A stretch of DNA of 9,516 bases, from assembly GCA_003648985.1 (NCBI GenBank), contig QMQQ01000020.1, positions 1-9,516 of the forward strand, written 5' to 3'. The translations under genes were made by a program, and so were the position numbers. The notes under the pieces were generated by a model. That model searched no databases. It worked only from the letters and a program-made list of their open reading frames with translations, and had not been told where the DNA came from. Of the stretch, positions 1 to 5,988 are shown in pieces. The stretch is from Candidatus Woesearchaeota archaeon. Its GTDB lineage: Archaea > Nanobdellota > Nanobdellia > Woesearchaeales > B54-G15. Every line of letters begins with the position of its first letter. Within the stretch, counting starts at the first letter, position 1.

Positions 1-1
1 A

Positions 2-931
2 ATTGCTGATGCAATAAAGAAAAAGAAGGAGTTCTATGCTTTAACTGGGATTATGCCTACTGCTGAGAAACTGCATTTTGGAAATAAGATGGTGATTGAA
101 AATATGAGGTATTTTCAGGAACACGGTGCAAAGACTTTTTTGCTTGTTGCTGATTTAGAAGCAATGATTGCAAGGAAGATTTCGCTTGAAGAAGCAAGGA
201 AAAGGGCTTTAGAATTTCATATTCCTGCTTATATTGCTTTAGGACTTGACCCAAAAAAGACGATTTTCTATTTTCAAAGTGAGAACAGGCGGCTAACAAG
301 ACTGGTTTATGCTTTTTCAAGACGCGTTACTGCAAGTGAATTCAGGGCTATTTATGGCACAAACGATCCTGAAAGAATGCTTGCTGCTTTGACACAGGCT
401 GCTGATATTTTGTTTCCTCAGCTTGAAAAGCGGATGACCTGCATAGTTCCTGTTGGAATTGATCAGGATCCGCATTTAAGGTTGACAAGAGATATAGTTA
501 GGAGAACGAAAAATGAATTTGGCTTTGTGATGCCATCGAGCATTTATCACAAATATACGCCTTCGCTTGACGGTAGCATTAAAATGAGTAAAAGCAAGCC
601 TGAAAGCTGTATTGAGCTTCCAGAAGATGCTAAAGATGCGTGCAGAAAATTGAAGAAAGCATTGACCGGTGGTAGAGAAACAATAGATGAACAAAGAAAG
701 AAAGGGGGGCAGCCAGAGAAATGTGTTGTTTTTGAATTGCATAAGCAGCACTTAATTGAAGATGATGATGAACTAGGGAGAATTTTTAATGATTGTAAAA
801 CAGGAAAGCTTCTTTGTAAAGAATGTAAGCAGATTGCTTGCGAACGATTTGCTGAATTTATGGGTTTATTTGAAAAACGTTTTGAAAAAGCCAAGCGAAA
901 GGTTGATAAATTGAGATTTATTTCTGAGTGA
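2..931 (+). CDS. trpS: Tryptophanyl-tRNA synthetase, 5'-truncated by window edge
   Basis: Charges tRNA-Trp with tryptophan in the cytoplasm (class I, Rossmann fold). The frame is open from base 2 with no stop upstream, so the ATG at 53 is internal. 309 residues are visible against roughly 370-430 in archaeal relatives, so about 60-120 N-terminal residues lie outside the window. The ATP-binding signature appears as KLHFGN shortly after the left edge. The second signature KMSKS is at 581-595. Between them is VPVGIDQDPHLRLTRD, typical of archaeal/eukaryal TrpRS. After KMSKS come SKPES and ALTGGRETIDEQRKKGG, then CKTGKLLCKECK, all diagnostic of TrpRS rather than TyrRS. The last HIGH residue is Asn, as in the TIGN of bacterial TrpRS. 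The stop overlaps the next small gene, which suggests co-transcription. Family assignment is secure. Confidence 0.95.
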   Translation: MADAIKKKKEFYALTGIMPTAEKLHFGNKMVIENMRYFQEHGAKTFLLVADLEAMIARKISLEEARKRALEFHIPAYIALGLDPKKTIFYFQSENRRLTRLVYAFSRRVTASEFRAIYGTNDPERMLAALTQAADILFPQLEKRMTCIVPVGIDQDPHLRLTRDIVRRTKNEFGFVMPSSIYHKYTPSLDGSIKMSKSKPESCIELPEDAKDACRKLKKALTGGRETIDEQRKKGGQPEKCVVFELHKQHLIEDDDELGRIFNDCKTGKLLCKECKQIACERFAEFMGLFEKRFEKAKRKVDKLRFISE

Positions 932-933
932 AA

Positions 934-1113
934 ATGAAATCCAAAATAGCACCATTGCCTGGAAGTTTTATGTTGACGGCACTGGTTGGATTGTTGTTAT
1001 CAATATTTTTTGTATGGCCTTTGTCAGCGACGTGGGGATTCACATTTACGATTTTCTTTGCAATAATGCTTGTTGCAGCGATGATTAGTATGACAAAAGC
1101 ACCAAGTTATTGA
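934..1113 (+). CDS. Small two-helix membrane protein of unknown function
   Basis: I do not recognise this protein. It is 59 residues from the ATG at 934. A GTG at 928 would add two residues (Met-Lys) and overlap the trpS stop as GTGA, so translational coupling is likely with either start. After a short basic N-terminus (MKSK) there are two hydrophobic stretches, around residues 11-26 (FMLTALVGLLLSIFFV) and 33-53 (WGFTFTIFFAIMLVAAMISM), joined by a short loop. The end is short and polar (TKAPSY). That predicts a hairpin membrane protein with both termini on the same side. There is no Cys or metal motif. Its reality rests on clean two-helix architecture and tight packing against trpS. Function cannot be inferred. 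Confidence 0.72.
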   Translation: MKSKIAPLPGSFMLTALVGLLLSIFFVWPLSATWGFTFTIFFAIMLVAAMISMTKAPSY

Positions 1114-1130
1114 AGTTGAATTTCACTAAC

Positions 1131-1138
1131 TTTAAATA
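1131..1138 (+). promoter_or_regulatory. TATA box of the acyltransferase gene
   Basis: TTTAAATA lies 25-32 nt before the ATG at 1163. Archaeal transcription starts about 26 nt from the TATA centre, which places the start at or within a couple of bases of that ATG. This suggests a leaderless mRNA, consistent with no Shine-Dalgarno sequence between 1139 and 1162. A second AT-rich run (TATATTTTATATA, about 1148-1160) is too close to the gene to serve it. Confidence 0.55.
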
Positions 1139-1162
1139 ATGGTTTGAATATATTTTATATAG

Positions 1163-2338
1163 ATGGGTTGGTGGGCTCTTAACAGATGTAAGCAAGATAA
1201 GAAACTTGCAGACATTTTAAAAAATGCTGGATTTGAGCTGAATTCTTTGCATAAAGAGGTTGAGCCGGACAAAAAGGATTTTGTTTTTAGGTTTATTGCG
1301 TTTGCCTTAGGTTTGCCTTTGCCGTTTAATCTGAAGGGCGTTATTGACTATCTTGTCGTTGATGAAGTGGATTCTGGTGCGGTAAATAAGATAAGAAGAA
1401 TTAAAAGAAAGGGTGGTGTGCTTCTCTATGCTCCAAACCATGTTTCGAATCTTGATAGTTTTGTTTTAGGTTATGCTATTTATCAAATGCGTTTGCCTTT
1501 TCCGATTTTTGTTGCAGGCAAAAACCTCGCTAAAGGTATTTCACGATATATTTTGCCTTTGCTTGGAGCAAGTTTTTTAGATAGGGAATTGATCGAGGGA
1601 AGTGTTAGCAAAAGAGTTGGTGCTGCCTATTGGAGATTCTATGCTATGCACGTTAGAGGATGGGCAAGAAAAAGGATTTCTGTTTTGAGTTTTCTGCAGG
1701 CTGGACGACCTTATGATGGTTTGCAGGCAGAAAAAGAAGCTAAATGGAGAATGATTGACCTTGCGAATAGGATGAGCGTGGAAGAAAGCATTCCGATATA
1801 TGTTGTACCAATAGCATTGAGCTATACAAGGGTTCCTGAAGATGAAAGGATTTTTAGATGCGCAAAAGAAGGAAAGATGAAAGGAGCTAGGAGTTCAAAT
1901 TTGTTTATTGCATGGTTGAATGTTAATAAGATAATGAAAGGAAATCCGGTTTATGTTAGATTTTTTGAACCGATCGATGTTAGAGAATTCTCAAATGTTA
2001 GAAAGGATGCGCATGAACTGCTGATTGAGGTTCTTGATAGAGCAACGATAACTTACACCCAATTTAGTGCGTTTGTTTTGAATAATCTATTTAAACGTAG
2101 ATATGAATGTCCGAGACATCGCTATATTGATGAATGCAAAAAAAGATTAGCACGTCTTTGCAGAAAGGCAAAGAAATTGGATGCTGTTTTGCGAAATGAA
2201 GATTTTGTTGCTGGTGTTGAATGGTTTTTTGAGAGAGGCGTGCTTGAGCTTAAGTGGGACATGATAGGATATGCTAGTAGGGATGTTAATATCTTAGAAT
2301 ACTATGCAAATCTCGGAAGACATCACTTTAAAGTTTGA
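1163..2338 (+). CDS. PlsB/PlsC-superfamily acyltransferase (glycerol-3-phosphate acyltransferase-like)
   Basis: Predicted to transfer an acyl group to a glycerol-phosphate-type acceptor at the inner face of the membrane. 391 residues. The four motifs of the family appear in order. Motif I is NHVSNLD (residues 92-98), the catalytic HX4D. Motif II is GASFLDR (135-141). Motif III is FLQAGR (177-182), where the usual Glu is Gln. Motif IV is VPIALSY followed by VPEDE (215-227), as in PlsB/DHAP acyltransferases. The C-terminus (EYYANLGRHHF) resembles the PlsB tail more than the shorter PlsC. A hydrophobic stretch near 42-56 may act as a membrane anchor. The promoter suggests leaderless expression. 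It converges on the ATPase gene with an 11-bp overlap. Archaeal membranes are built from isoprenoid ethers, so the true substrate is open. Fold is confident; specificity is not. Confidence 0.82.
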   Translation: MGWWALNRCKQDKKLADILKNAGFELNSLHKEVEPDKKDFVFRFIAFALGLPLPFNLKGVIDYLVVDEVDSGAVNKIRRIKRKGGVLLYAPNHVSNLDSFVLGYAIYQMRLPFPIFVAGKNLAKGISRYILPLLGASFLDRELIEGSVSKRVGAAYWRFYAMHVRGWARKRISVLSFLQAGRPYDGLQAEKEAKWRMIDLANRMSVEESIPIYVVPIALSYTRVPEDERIFRCAKEGKMKGARSSNLFIAWLNVNKIMKGNPVYVRFFEPIDVREFSNVRKDAHELLIEVLDRATITYTQFSAFVLNNLFKRRYECPRHRYIDECKKRLARLCRKAKKLDAVLRNEDFVAGVEWFFERGVLELKWDMIGYASRDVNILEYYANLGRHHFKV

Positions 2339-3644
2339 ATTCTTCTTTGATTTCTCTCAAGGCTGTTGGAGCTTCTCCACTATGCCAGCTCATTCGAGGC
2401 CTGACACGCATTGGATACAGTCGTTCTACTGTTTCATCAAATATGATTGCTGCTCCTTTTACCCTTGGAAGAGAATCTATTTCTTTATCGAGGCTTCTTC
2501 TAAGATAGGTTTGCATTAACAAGCCAAGTGCGTCTATGTCTATCTTTGCTGTAAGTCTGTGCGCTATTACAACATCTGACTGAGTCATTACATCTGTGTG
2601 TATTTTTCCTGGTTGCTGTGATGCAAGTACCAAGCTAATACCTGGTTGTCTGCCTTCGCGAAGGATAGTGATTAATGCATCTGATGCAGCTGTTTTTTTG
2701 TCGCGAGGAATAAATTCGTGAGCTTCGTCGAGAAAGAGCCAGACTAAAGGAGTTTTTCGTTTTGTTGGTTTTTCAGCAAGCAGTGTTGTTGTTTCTTTTA
2801 TTGCTGCGTATTCCTCAAGTTTTCTTGCTGCCATTCTTTCCATAAAGAGCTTTCTTGAGATGATGCCGATAACCAAAGCTCTTACGCCAAGAGTTCCTGG
2901 CATTGTTGCATAACAGCTTATGTCGATTATTGAAACCTTTCCTGGCTTGGCAAGTTCTGCTATCGGTGTTGCCTTTTCGCTGAATAGACCCCATGCCTTT
3001 GCTCTTTCAAAGTTGCTTTCAACGAGGTCTTTTATATGTTGGGCTGCTTTTTTGTCTTTTCTCACAGCCGAGATAATATCATCTAAAGTGAATTGTTTTT
3101 TATTTTTTTTAAGTTCGTTTATAATACGGTCGATTAGTACTGCTGCTGGCGACAATGGATCAAGACCAAAGGCCTGGCACCAGTCAATTCCAGAAAGTTC
3201 GCTTGGCAATAAGCTGAACGGAAGGTCCGCTGGTAAGCCATGTGCCTTTGTTTGTTCGAAAAGTCCTGCCGGAACATAGATAATTGGGTCAAATGCTTTT
3301 GGTTCAAGATTCCATTGCTTTAGCAAATCACGTTGCTTTGTGTTTGGATATTTCAATGTCCAGAATATGCCCATTGTGTCAAAGATTATGAAGGATAGAT
3401 TTTGCTTTATTTCTTGGGGTAGATCTAGCATGCCTTCGCAGATTACGGCTAAAGTATAGCTTTTTCCTGAGCCTCTCTTTCCGGAGACAAAAACCACATG
3501 CGATCTGTTAACATCAAGCAAGATGTCGCTTGCTAAAGAAGCTGTTTGTCCCATCTTGACGTAATGTTTTCCAAGAAATATTGTTGCTTTTTTTCCGAAT
3601 CGTTTTTTGTCAGATTCTGTTCTTCCGATTATTATTTCGTACAT
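2328..3644 (-). CDS. HerA-like (DUF87/FtsK-superfamily) ATPase
   Basis: A RecA-fold ATPase of the HerA/FtsK superfamily, members of which form hexamers that translocate on DNA. 438 residues. The N-terminus (1-45) is a short beta-rich segment (FLGKHYVKMG) resembling the HAS-barrel lead-in. Walker A is GKRGSGKS (55-62). Walker B is VWLFLDEAHEF (301-311, Asp306 and Glu307). A candidate arginine finger is in LREGRQPG (328-335), and a sensor-like Q is in LASQQPGKIH (340-349). The ATG at 3644 has no clear Shine-Dalgarno. It follows dnaG by 50 nt on the same strand, so the two may be co-transcribed or it may have its own weak promoter in that T-rich gap. No NurA nuclease gene is adjacent, so the classic HerA-NurA end-resection role is not shown. 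It belongs to a HerA-like archaeal family, possibly not HerA itself. Confidence 0.85.
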   Translation of the reverse strand: MYEIIIGRTESDKKRFGKKATIFLGKHYVKMGQTASLASDILLDVNRSHVVFVSGKRGSGKSYTLAVICEGMLDLPQEIKQNLSFIIFDTMGIFWTLKYPNTKQRDLLKQWNLEPKAFDPIIYVPAGLFEQTKAHGLPADLPFSLLPSELSGIDWCQAFGLDPLSPAAVLIDRIINELKKNKKQFTLDDIISAVRKDKKAAQHIKDLVESNFERAKAWGLFSEKATPIAELAKPGKVSIIDISCYATMPGTLGVRALVIGIISRKLFMERMAARKLEEYAAIKETTTLLAEKPTKRKTPLVWLFLDEAHEFIPRDKKTAASDALITILREGRQPGISLVLASQQPGKIHTDVMTQSDVVIAHRLTAKIDIDALGLLMQTYLRRSLDKEIDSLPRVKGAAIIFDETVERLYPMRVRPRMSWHSGEAPTALREIKEEFKL

Positions 3645-3649
3645 AAAAG

Positions 3650-3677
3650 AAGCGATAAAAAAGAAGAATAAAAAAGT
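3650..3677 (-). terminator. T-rich tract after dnaG (possible archaeal terminator)
   Basis: On the minus strand, the 50 nt between the dnaG stop and the ATPase start hold several runs of T (two of six, one of four), resembling the oligo-T termination signals of archaea. There is no hairpin. The same AT-rich block might instead hold a weak TATA element for the ATPase gene, since TTTTTTATT lies about 25-35 nt before its ATG. The sequence alone does not separate the two readings. Confidence 0.35.
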
Positions 3678-3694
3678 TTGGTTTTTTGCTTTAA

Positions 3695-4870
3695 CTACAG
3701 GTCTTGGACTGTTAGGATTGACGTTCTTGCTGCTTTGACTTTTGAATCCATTCCAATGATGAATTGAATCCTGTTTCTTTCTGCAAGCTCTGCCATTGAG
3801 TGGTCGATTATTGCATCGACAACTATTGCATAAATAGGTGAATTCATTGTCCTGATTGTTGATGCGAGTTCTGATGCAGGTACTTTTGCAAGGATGTTGA
3901 GTTTTTTATCGAGAAGATATGCTCCTCTTGTTCCAATCAGGTCTTCGAGATAGTCCTTAAAAGTTGCAAGTTCATCTTCTGTTGGCTTTTGTTTTTGATG
4001 TCTATGGATTTGGTGATTGACGTGTCGATGGTTTTCCCTTGGTAATTCGTGCTTTGCCTGTTCCAGAGTTACCTTGTTGCGAAGTGCTTTGTGAATCTCT
4101 TTTTTTGTAAGCTCTTCAACTTCTTTGCCGTCAGGAGCGCGTGCAACAAAGTCGATATCTGCGACTGATGTTACTTCTTTTATTATTAGATCGCCACCTC
4201 TGTCGCCATCTACAAACAATGTTGCTATTTTCTTTTTACTTAATTCAATTATTGTTTCTGGGCAGGATGTTCCATTCATCGCAATGACATTCTTGATTCC
4301 GTGTTTTAACAGGTTGAGAACGTCTGCACGACCTTCAACAATGATTATTTCATCACTGTCATCTATTGCTGGTCCTGCTGTAAGCCTGTCCTTGCCATAT
4401 TGCTGTATTTCCATTGTCCTCACTGCTAAGGTTACTTCATCTGCTAATTCCTGGCTGTCAGGAAGCACCCTCTCTGTAAGTTGTTTCAGTAATTCTTTTG
4501 CTCTTTCTATCACATACTTTCTTTTGCTGACCCTGACATCTTCAATTTCATTTATTTTTATTTTTGCATTGCAAGGGCCAATGCGTTGTATTACTTCAAG
4601 AGCAGCTGCTATTATTGCTGTTTCTGCTTTGTCAAGAGAAGATGGTATGACTATGCTGCCATATGTTTTTCCTGCTCGCGTATCGACATTGACTTCTATG
4701 CGGCCAATTCTTCCGCTGCGCTGCAGTTCTCTGAGCTCAAGATCTGAGCCGAGCAAACCTTCTGTTTGACCGAATATTGCTCCAATCACATCTGGTCTTT
4801 CGACAACACCATCGATTTGGATTGAAGCGTGAATTATATATTTTGCTGCTATAGGTGAGATTTTTCCCAT
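3695..4870 (-). CDS. dnaG: Archaeal DnaG-type primase / exosome-associated TOPRIM protein
   Basis: Archaeal DnaG has a TOPRIM catalytic core. In characterised archaea it has primase activity and is also a subunit of the RNA exosome. Here it is 391 residues. The TOPRIM domain spans about 172-260, with the catalytic Glu in IIIVEGRADV (Glu179) and the metal-binding pair in LFVDGDRGGD (Asp221, Asp223). The N-terminal region (1-165) and C-terminal region (297-391) match the archaeal family. No N-terminal zinc finger is seen, as expected for archaeal rather than bacterial DnaG. I chose the ATG at 4870 because GGGGTGG lies a few bases upstream; a GTG at 4879 in the same frame falls inside that ribosome binding site. 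A His-rich linker (HRHVNHQIHRH, 281-291) sits between the TOPRIM and C-terminal regions. It is followed by the HerA-like ATPase. Confidence 0.95.
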   Translation of the reverse strand: MGKISPIAAKYIIHASIQIDGVVERPDVIGAIFGQTEGLLGSDLELRELQRSGRIGRIEVNVDTRAGKTYGSIVIPSSLDKAETAIIAAALEVIQRIGPCNAKIKINEIEDVRVSKRKYVIERAKELLKQLTERVLPDSQELADEVTLAVRTMEIQQYGKDRLTAGPAIDDSDEIIIVEGRADVLNLLKHGIKNVIAMNGTSCPETIIELSKKKIATLFVDGDRGGDLIIKEVTSVADIDFVARAPDGKEVEELTKKEIHKALRNKVTLEQAKHELPRENHRHVNHQIHRHQKQKPTEDELATFKDYLEDLIGTRGAYLLDKKLNILAKVPASELASTIRTMNSPIYAIVVDAIIDHSMAELAERNRIQFIIGMDSKVKAARTSILTVQDL

Positions 4871-4926
4871 AAATACCACCCCATATCATTTTTATTCTTT
4901 GCTTGCCAGAAAGAGCTCTTTATTTC

Positions 4927-4936
4927 TAATATATTG
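4927..4936 (-). promoter_or_regulatory. Probable TATA box of dnaG
   Basis: On the minus strand, CAATATATTAG lies 57-66 nt before the dnaG ATG, with A-rich sequence (AAAGC) just upstream. A start about 26 nt downstream would fall near 4905, giving a leader of roughly 35 nt that contains the GGGGTGG ribosome binding site. A 12-bp perfect palindrome (AAAGAGCTCTTT, 4910-4921) sits between the TATA box and the predicted start, where a repressor could bind. A 12-bp palindrome is not rare by chance in 9.5 kb. Confidence 0.45.
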
Positions 4937-4943
4937 CTTTGCG

Positions 4944-4959
4944 TTTATCGAGTGATAAA
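4944..4959. repeat. Short inverted repeat upstream of the dnaG TATA box
   Basis: TTTATC, a GAGT spacer and GATAAA form 6-bp inverted arms just upstream of the putative dnaG TATA box. It could be an operator or a chance AT-rich palindrome. Beyond it, 4960-5037 holds short TGAT repeats and a T run; I see no gene or further structure there. Confidence 0.3.
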
Positions 4960-5037
4960 TTCAGTGATTGATTGATGAACATGATTAGCTCCCTCTGGCA
5001 AGTTTTTTTGTTTTGATGTTGTTTGTGATTATAAAGG

Positions 5038-5119
5038 TAATGTTGCCCGTACCTAACCCTCAATCGTCATTGCTTTCCTCGGAAATGGAAATGCTCGATT
5101 GAGTAACACTAATACGGGC
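5038..5119 (-). ncRNA. Candidate H/ACA-like guide RNA (structured small RNA)
   Basis: Read on the minus strand from 5119. A perfect 7-bp lower stem pairs GCCCGTA (5119-5113) with TACGGGC (5051-5045). An asymmetric internal loop follows, 9 nt on the 5' side (TTAGTGTTA) and 7 nt on the 3' side (GGTTAGG). A perfect 8-bp upper stem pairs CTCAATCG (5103-5096) with CGATTGAG (5066-5059). An apical stem (GC plus TTTCC with GGAAA plus GC, one bulged A) is capped by an 8-nt loop. Between upper and apical stems is an A opposite AATGA, which resembles a K-turn but is one nucleotide out of register. ACA (5043-5041) comes one base after the lower stem, about 15 nt from the upper stem, matching the 14-16 nt rule for H/ACA guides. 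A TATA box 26 nt upstream supports independent transcription on this strand. The structure is seen; the class is inferred. The rRNA target is not identified. Confidence 0.6.
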
Positions 5120-5140
5120 TAGTAGAACAAAAGCAGCGGA

Positions 5141-5156
5141 TTATATAAATTTTTTC
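5141..5156 (-). promoter_or_regulatory. BRE + TATA promoter of the small RNA
   Basis: Minus strand: GAAAAAA (BRE-like, 5156-5150) is directly followed by TTTATATAA (TATA box, 5149-5141). The TATA centre is about 26 nt from 5119, exactly where the structured RNA begins with its GCCCGTA stem. This is the best archaeal promoter in the window. The next protein gene in this direction (dnaG) begins about 250 nt away and has its own TATA candidate, so this promoter most simply serves the small RNA. Confidence 0.65.
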
Positions 5157-5181
5157 ATGTGTTGCTGGCCTAGGTTTAAAT

Positions 5182-5781
5182 TTAATGTTGCCAATCTGCA
5201 ATGCGCTGCTCCAGATTAAATTTTCTTTTGTACTTTTTCAACACACGGTCTGCGTTTTTGAAGATTCCAATATGTTTAGGAGAGCGTTTTAAGTGCTTTT
5301 TAGAATGTTTAATTTCGGTGTCGCCTCCTGCGTCAGGAGGAGTTTCCCACGAACGTGAATAAATGATTTCATCTACATGTCCATCGCTATCTATATCGAT
5401 GTAAGTTGTTTTTTTAACTTCTGACTTATTACCCGGGATAAAAATATTTGGAACAAGAGGGGTATTCCACCACTTCTCGACTTTTAAAATGGTGGCGCCA
5501 TGCCTGTATCGGACAACAGAAACGTCTTTTACGCTCCACAGTCCGTAGAATTCTCTTACTTCTACTCTTGTTGGAGTTTTTTTAGTACAATACCAATCTC
5601 TTATCTCGTATGCGAGTTTGCATAACGGAGCGATAATAAATGCACCAGAAAGCACCACACAAGCGAAGATTGTAAGTGGTATAGACCCCAAAATAGCTAG
5701 GATGGGTAGCGTATCTTCTAAACCATCAAATGATTCTTCGCTACTCAATTTTTTTCCACCATTCTTTAAACTAAATTTCAA
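5182..5781 (-). CDS. Membrane-anchored hypothetical protein with a DxDxDG calcium-type loop
   Basis: I do not recognise this family by name. 199 residues. A polar N-terminus (1-23) precedes a long hydrophobic region (about 25-58), enough for one or two membrane spans. A basic, soluble C-terminal domain follows. It contains YIDIDSDGHVDEI (127-139), a DxDxDGxxDE loop like the calcium-binding loops of EF-hand, dockerin and FG-GAP proteins. The C-terminus (KNADRVLKKYKRKFNLEQRI) is probably helical. The only in-frame start is TTG at 5781; the frame stays open upstream but holds no ATG or GTG, so the true start is uncertain. No clear Shine-Dalgarno is visible. A 17-bp palindrome inside the gene encodes PPDAGGD (148-154) and may be an inserted repeat. 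The gene lies divergent from rio1 and upstream of the small RNA. Confidence 0.65.
   Translation of the reverse strand: MKFSLKNGGKKLSSEESFDGLEDTLPILAILGSIPLTIFACVVLSGAFIIAPLCKLAYEIRDWYCTKKTPTRVEVREFYGLWSVKDVSVVRYRHGATILKVEKWWNTPLVPNIFIPGNKSEVKKTTYIDIDSDGHVDEIIYSRSWETPPDAGGDTEIKHSKKHLKRSPKHIGIFKNADRVLKKYKRKFNLEQRIADWQH
5324..5340. repeat. GC-rich palindrome inside the hypothetical gene
   Basis: Perfect 7-bp arms CCTCCTG and CAGGAGG are separated by CGT. Read on the coding (minus) strand it adds in-frame codons for PPDAGGD, a Pro/Gly-rich stretch unlike the surrounding lysine- and charge-rich sequence. Its core (CTCCTG and CAGGAG) resembles the upstream hairpin at 5818-5839, so both may belong to one short palindromic repeat family. 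Confidence 0.5.
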
Positions 5782-5817
5782 CTTTTTTATTTTTTTGCTA
5801 TTTGCCTTAGAAACCCA

Positions 5818-5839
5818 CGCGGCTCCTGAAGGAGCCGCG
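5818..5839. repeat. Strong GC-rich hairpin upstream of the hypothetical gene
   Basis: Perfect 9-bp arms CGCGGCTCC and GGAGCCGCG flank a TGAA tetraloop. It is a strikingly GC-rich island in AT-rich intergenic DNA. On the minus strand it falls in the predicted 5' leader of the hypothetical gene, about 37 nt before its TTG. It has no following T run, so it is not a typical intrinsic terminator. It could be a leader structure or a copy of a palindromic repeat related to 5324-5340. Confidence 0.6.
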
Positions 5840-5866
5840 CAGGAAAAGAGGTGTTGGTGAGCTTTA

Positions 5867-5874
5867 TTTTTTAT
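5867..5874 (-). promoter_or_regulatory. Possible TATA box of the hypothetical gene
   Basis: Minus strand GATATAAAAAATAAAG contains TATAAAAA at 5874-5867. A start about 26 nt downstream (near 5845) would put the hairpin at 5839-5818 at the very 5' end of the mRNA, followed by an AT-rich leader up to the TTG at 5781. Confidence 0.4.
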
Positions 5875-5909
5875 ATCAGGGGGTGTTATTATTGATGAGG
5901 AGTAACTGA

Positions 5910-5917
5910 TATATAAA
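5910..5917 (+). promoter_or_regulatory. TATA box of the rio1-KH-top6B operon
   Basis: TATATAAA lies 72-79 nt before the rio1 ATG. The predicted start is near 5940, giving a leader of about 50 nt without an obvious Shine-Dalgarno. The motif also reads as a TATA box on the other strand (GATTTATATATC), so it could act in both directions. Confidence 0.5.
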
Positions 5918-5988
5918 TCTTTTGGTTTTTTATCTACTTTTGAGTAATTACGTTAAAATTAAAGAGCTGTGGTTTATTGTTGCTTAGG

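Noticed and set aside
70..95. HFGN instead of HIGH in TrpRS as a broken active site
   Set aside because: Bacterial TrpRS commonly has TIGN at this position, so the Asn is tolerated; the KMSKS and other motifs are intact.
53..931. TrpRS gene starting at the ATG at 53
   Set aside because: The frame is open upstream to base 2 and encodes ALTGIMPTAEK, part of the conserved N-terminal catalytic region, so the ATG is internal.
4125..4769. A 214-codon plus-strand frame opposite dnaG
   Set aside because: It is Ser/Leu/Ile-rich with no motif and lies wholly antisense to a well-conserved dnaG; it is a shadow frame. The same applies to 2304-2519, 2920-3279 and the minus-strand frames under trpS, KH and top6B.
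4965..5040. Box C/D guide RNA from the TTGATGA near 4971
   Set aside because: The box C match is imperfect and no CTGA box D follows at a suitable distance on the plus strand.
5045..5119. tRNA gene, because the outer stem is exactly 7 bp and the total is 75 nt
   Set aside because: There are no D-, anticodon- or T-arms in the right places on either strand; the second stem pairs the would-be D region with the would-be T region, and no TTCRA T-loop is present.
5045..5125. The same structure transcribed from the plus strand
   Set aside because: On plus, the nearest ACA is about 23 nt from the upper stem, and the TATA-like TATAAA near 5030 would start transcription inside the structure. The minus strand fits both box and promoter.
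5818..5839. Intrinsic terminator
   Set aside because: The hairpin is strong, but no T run follows it on either strand, and it lies in a divergent promoter region rather than after a gene.
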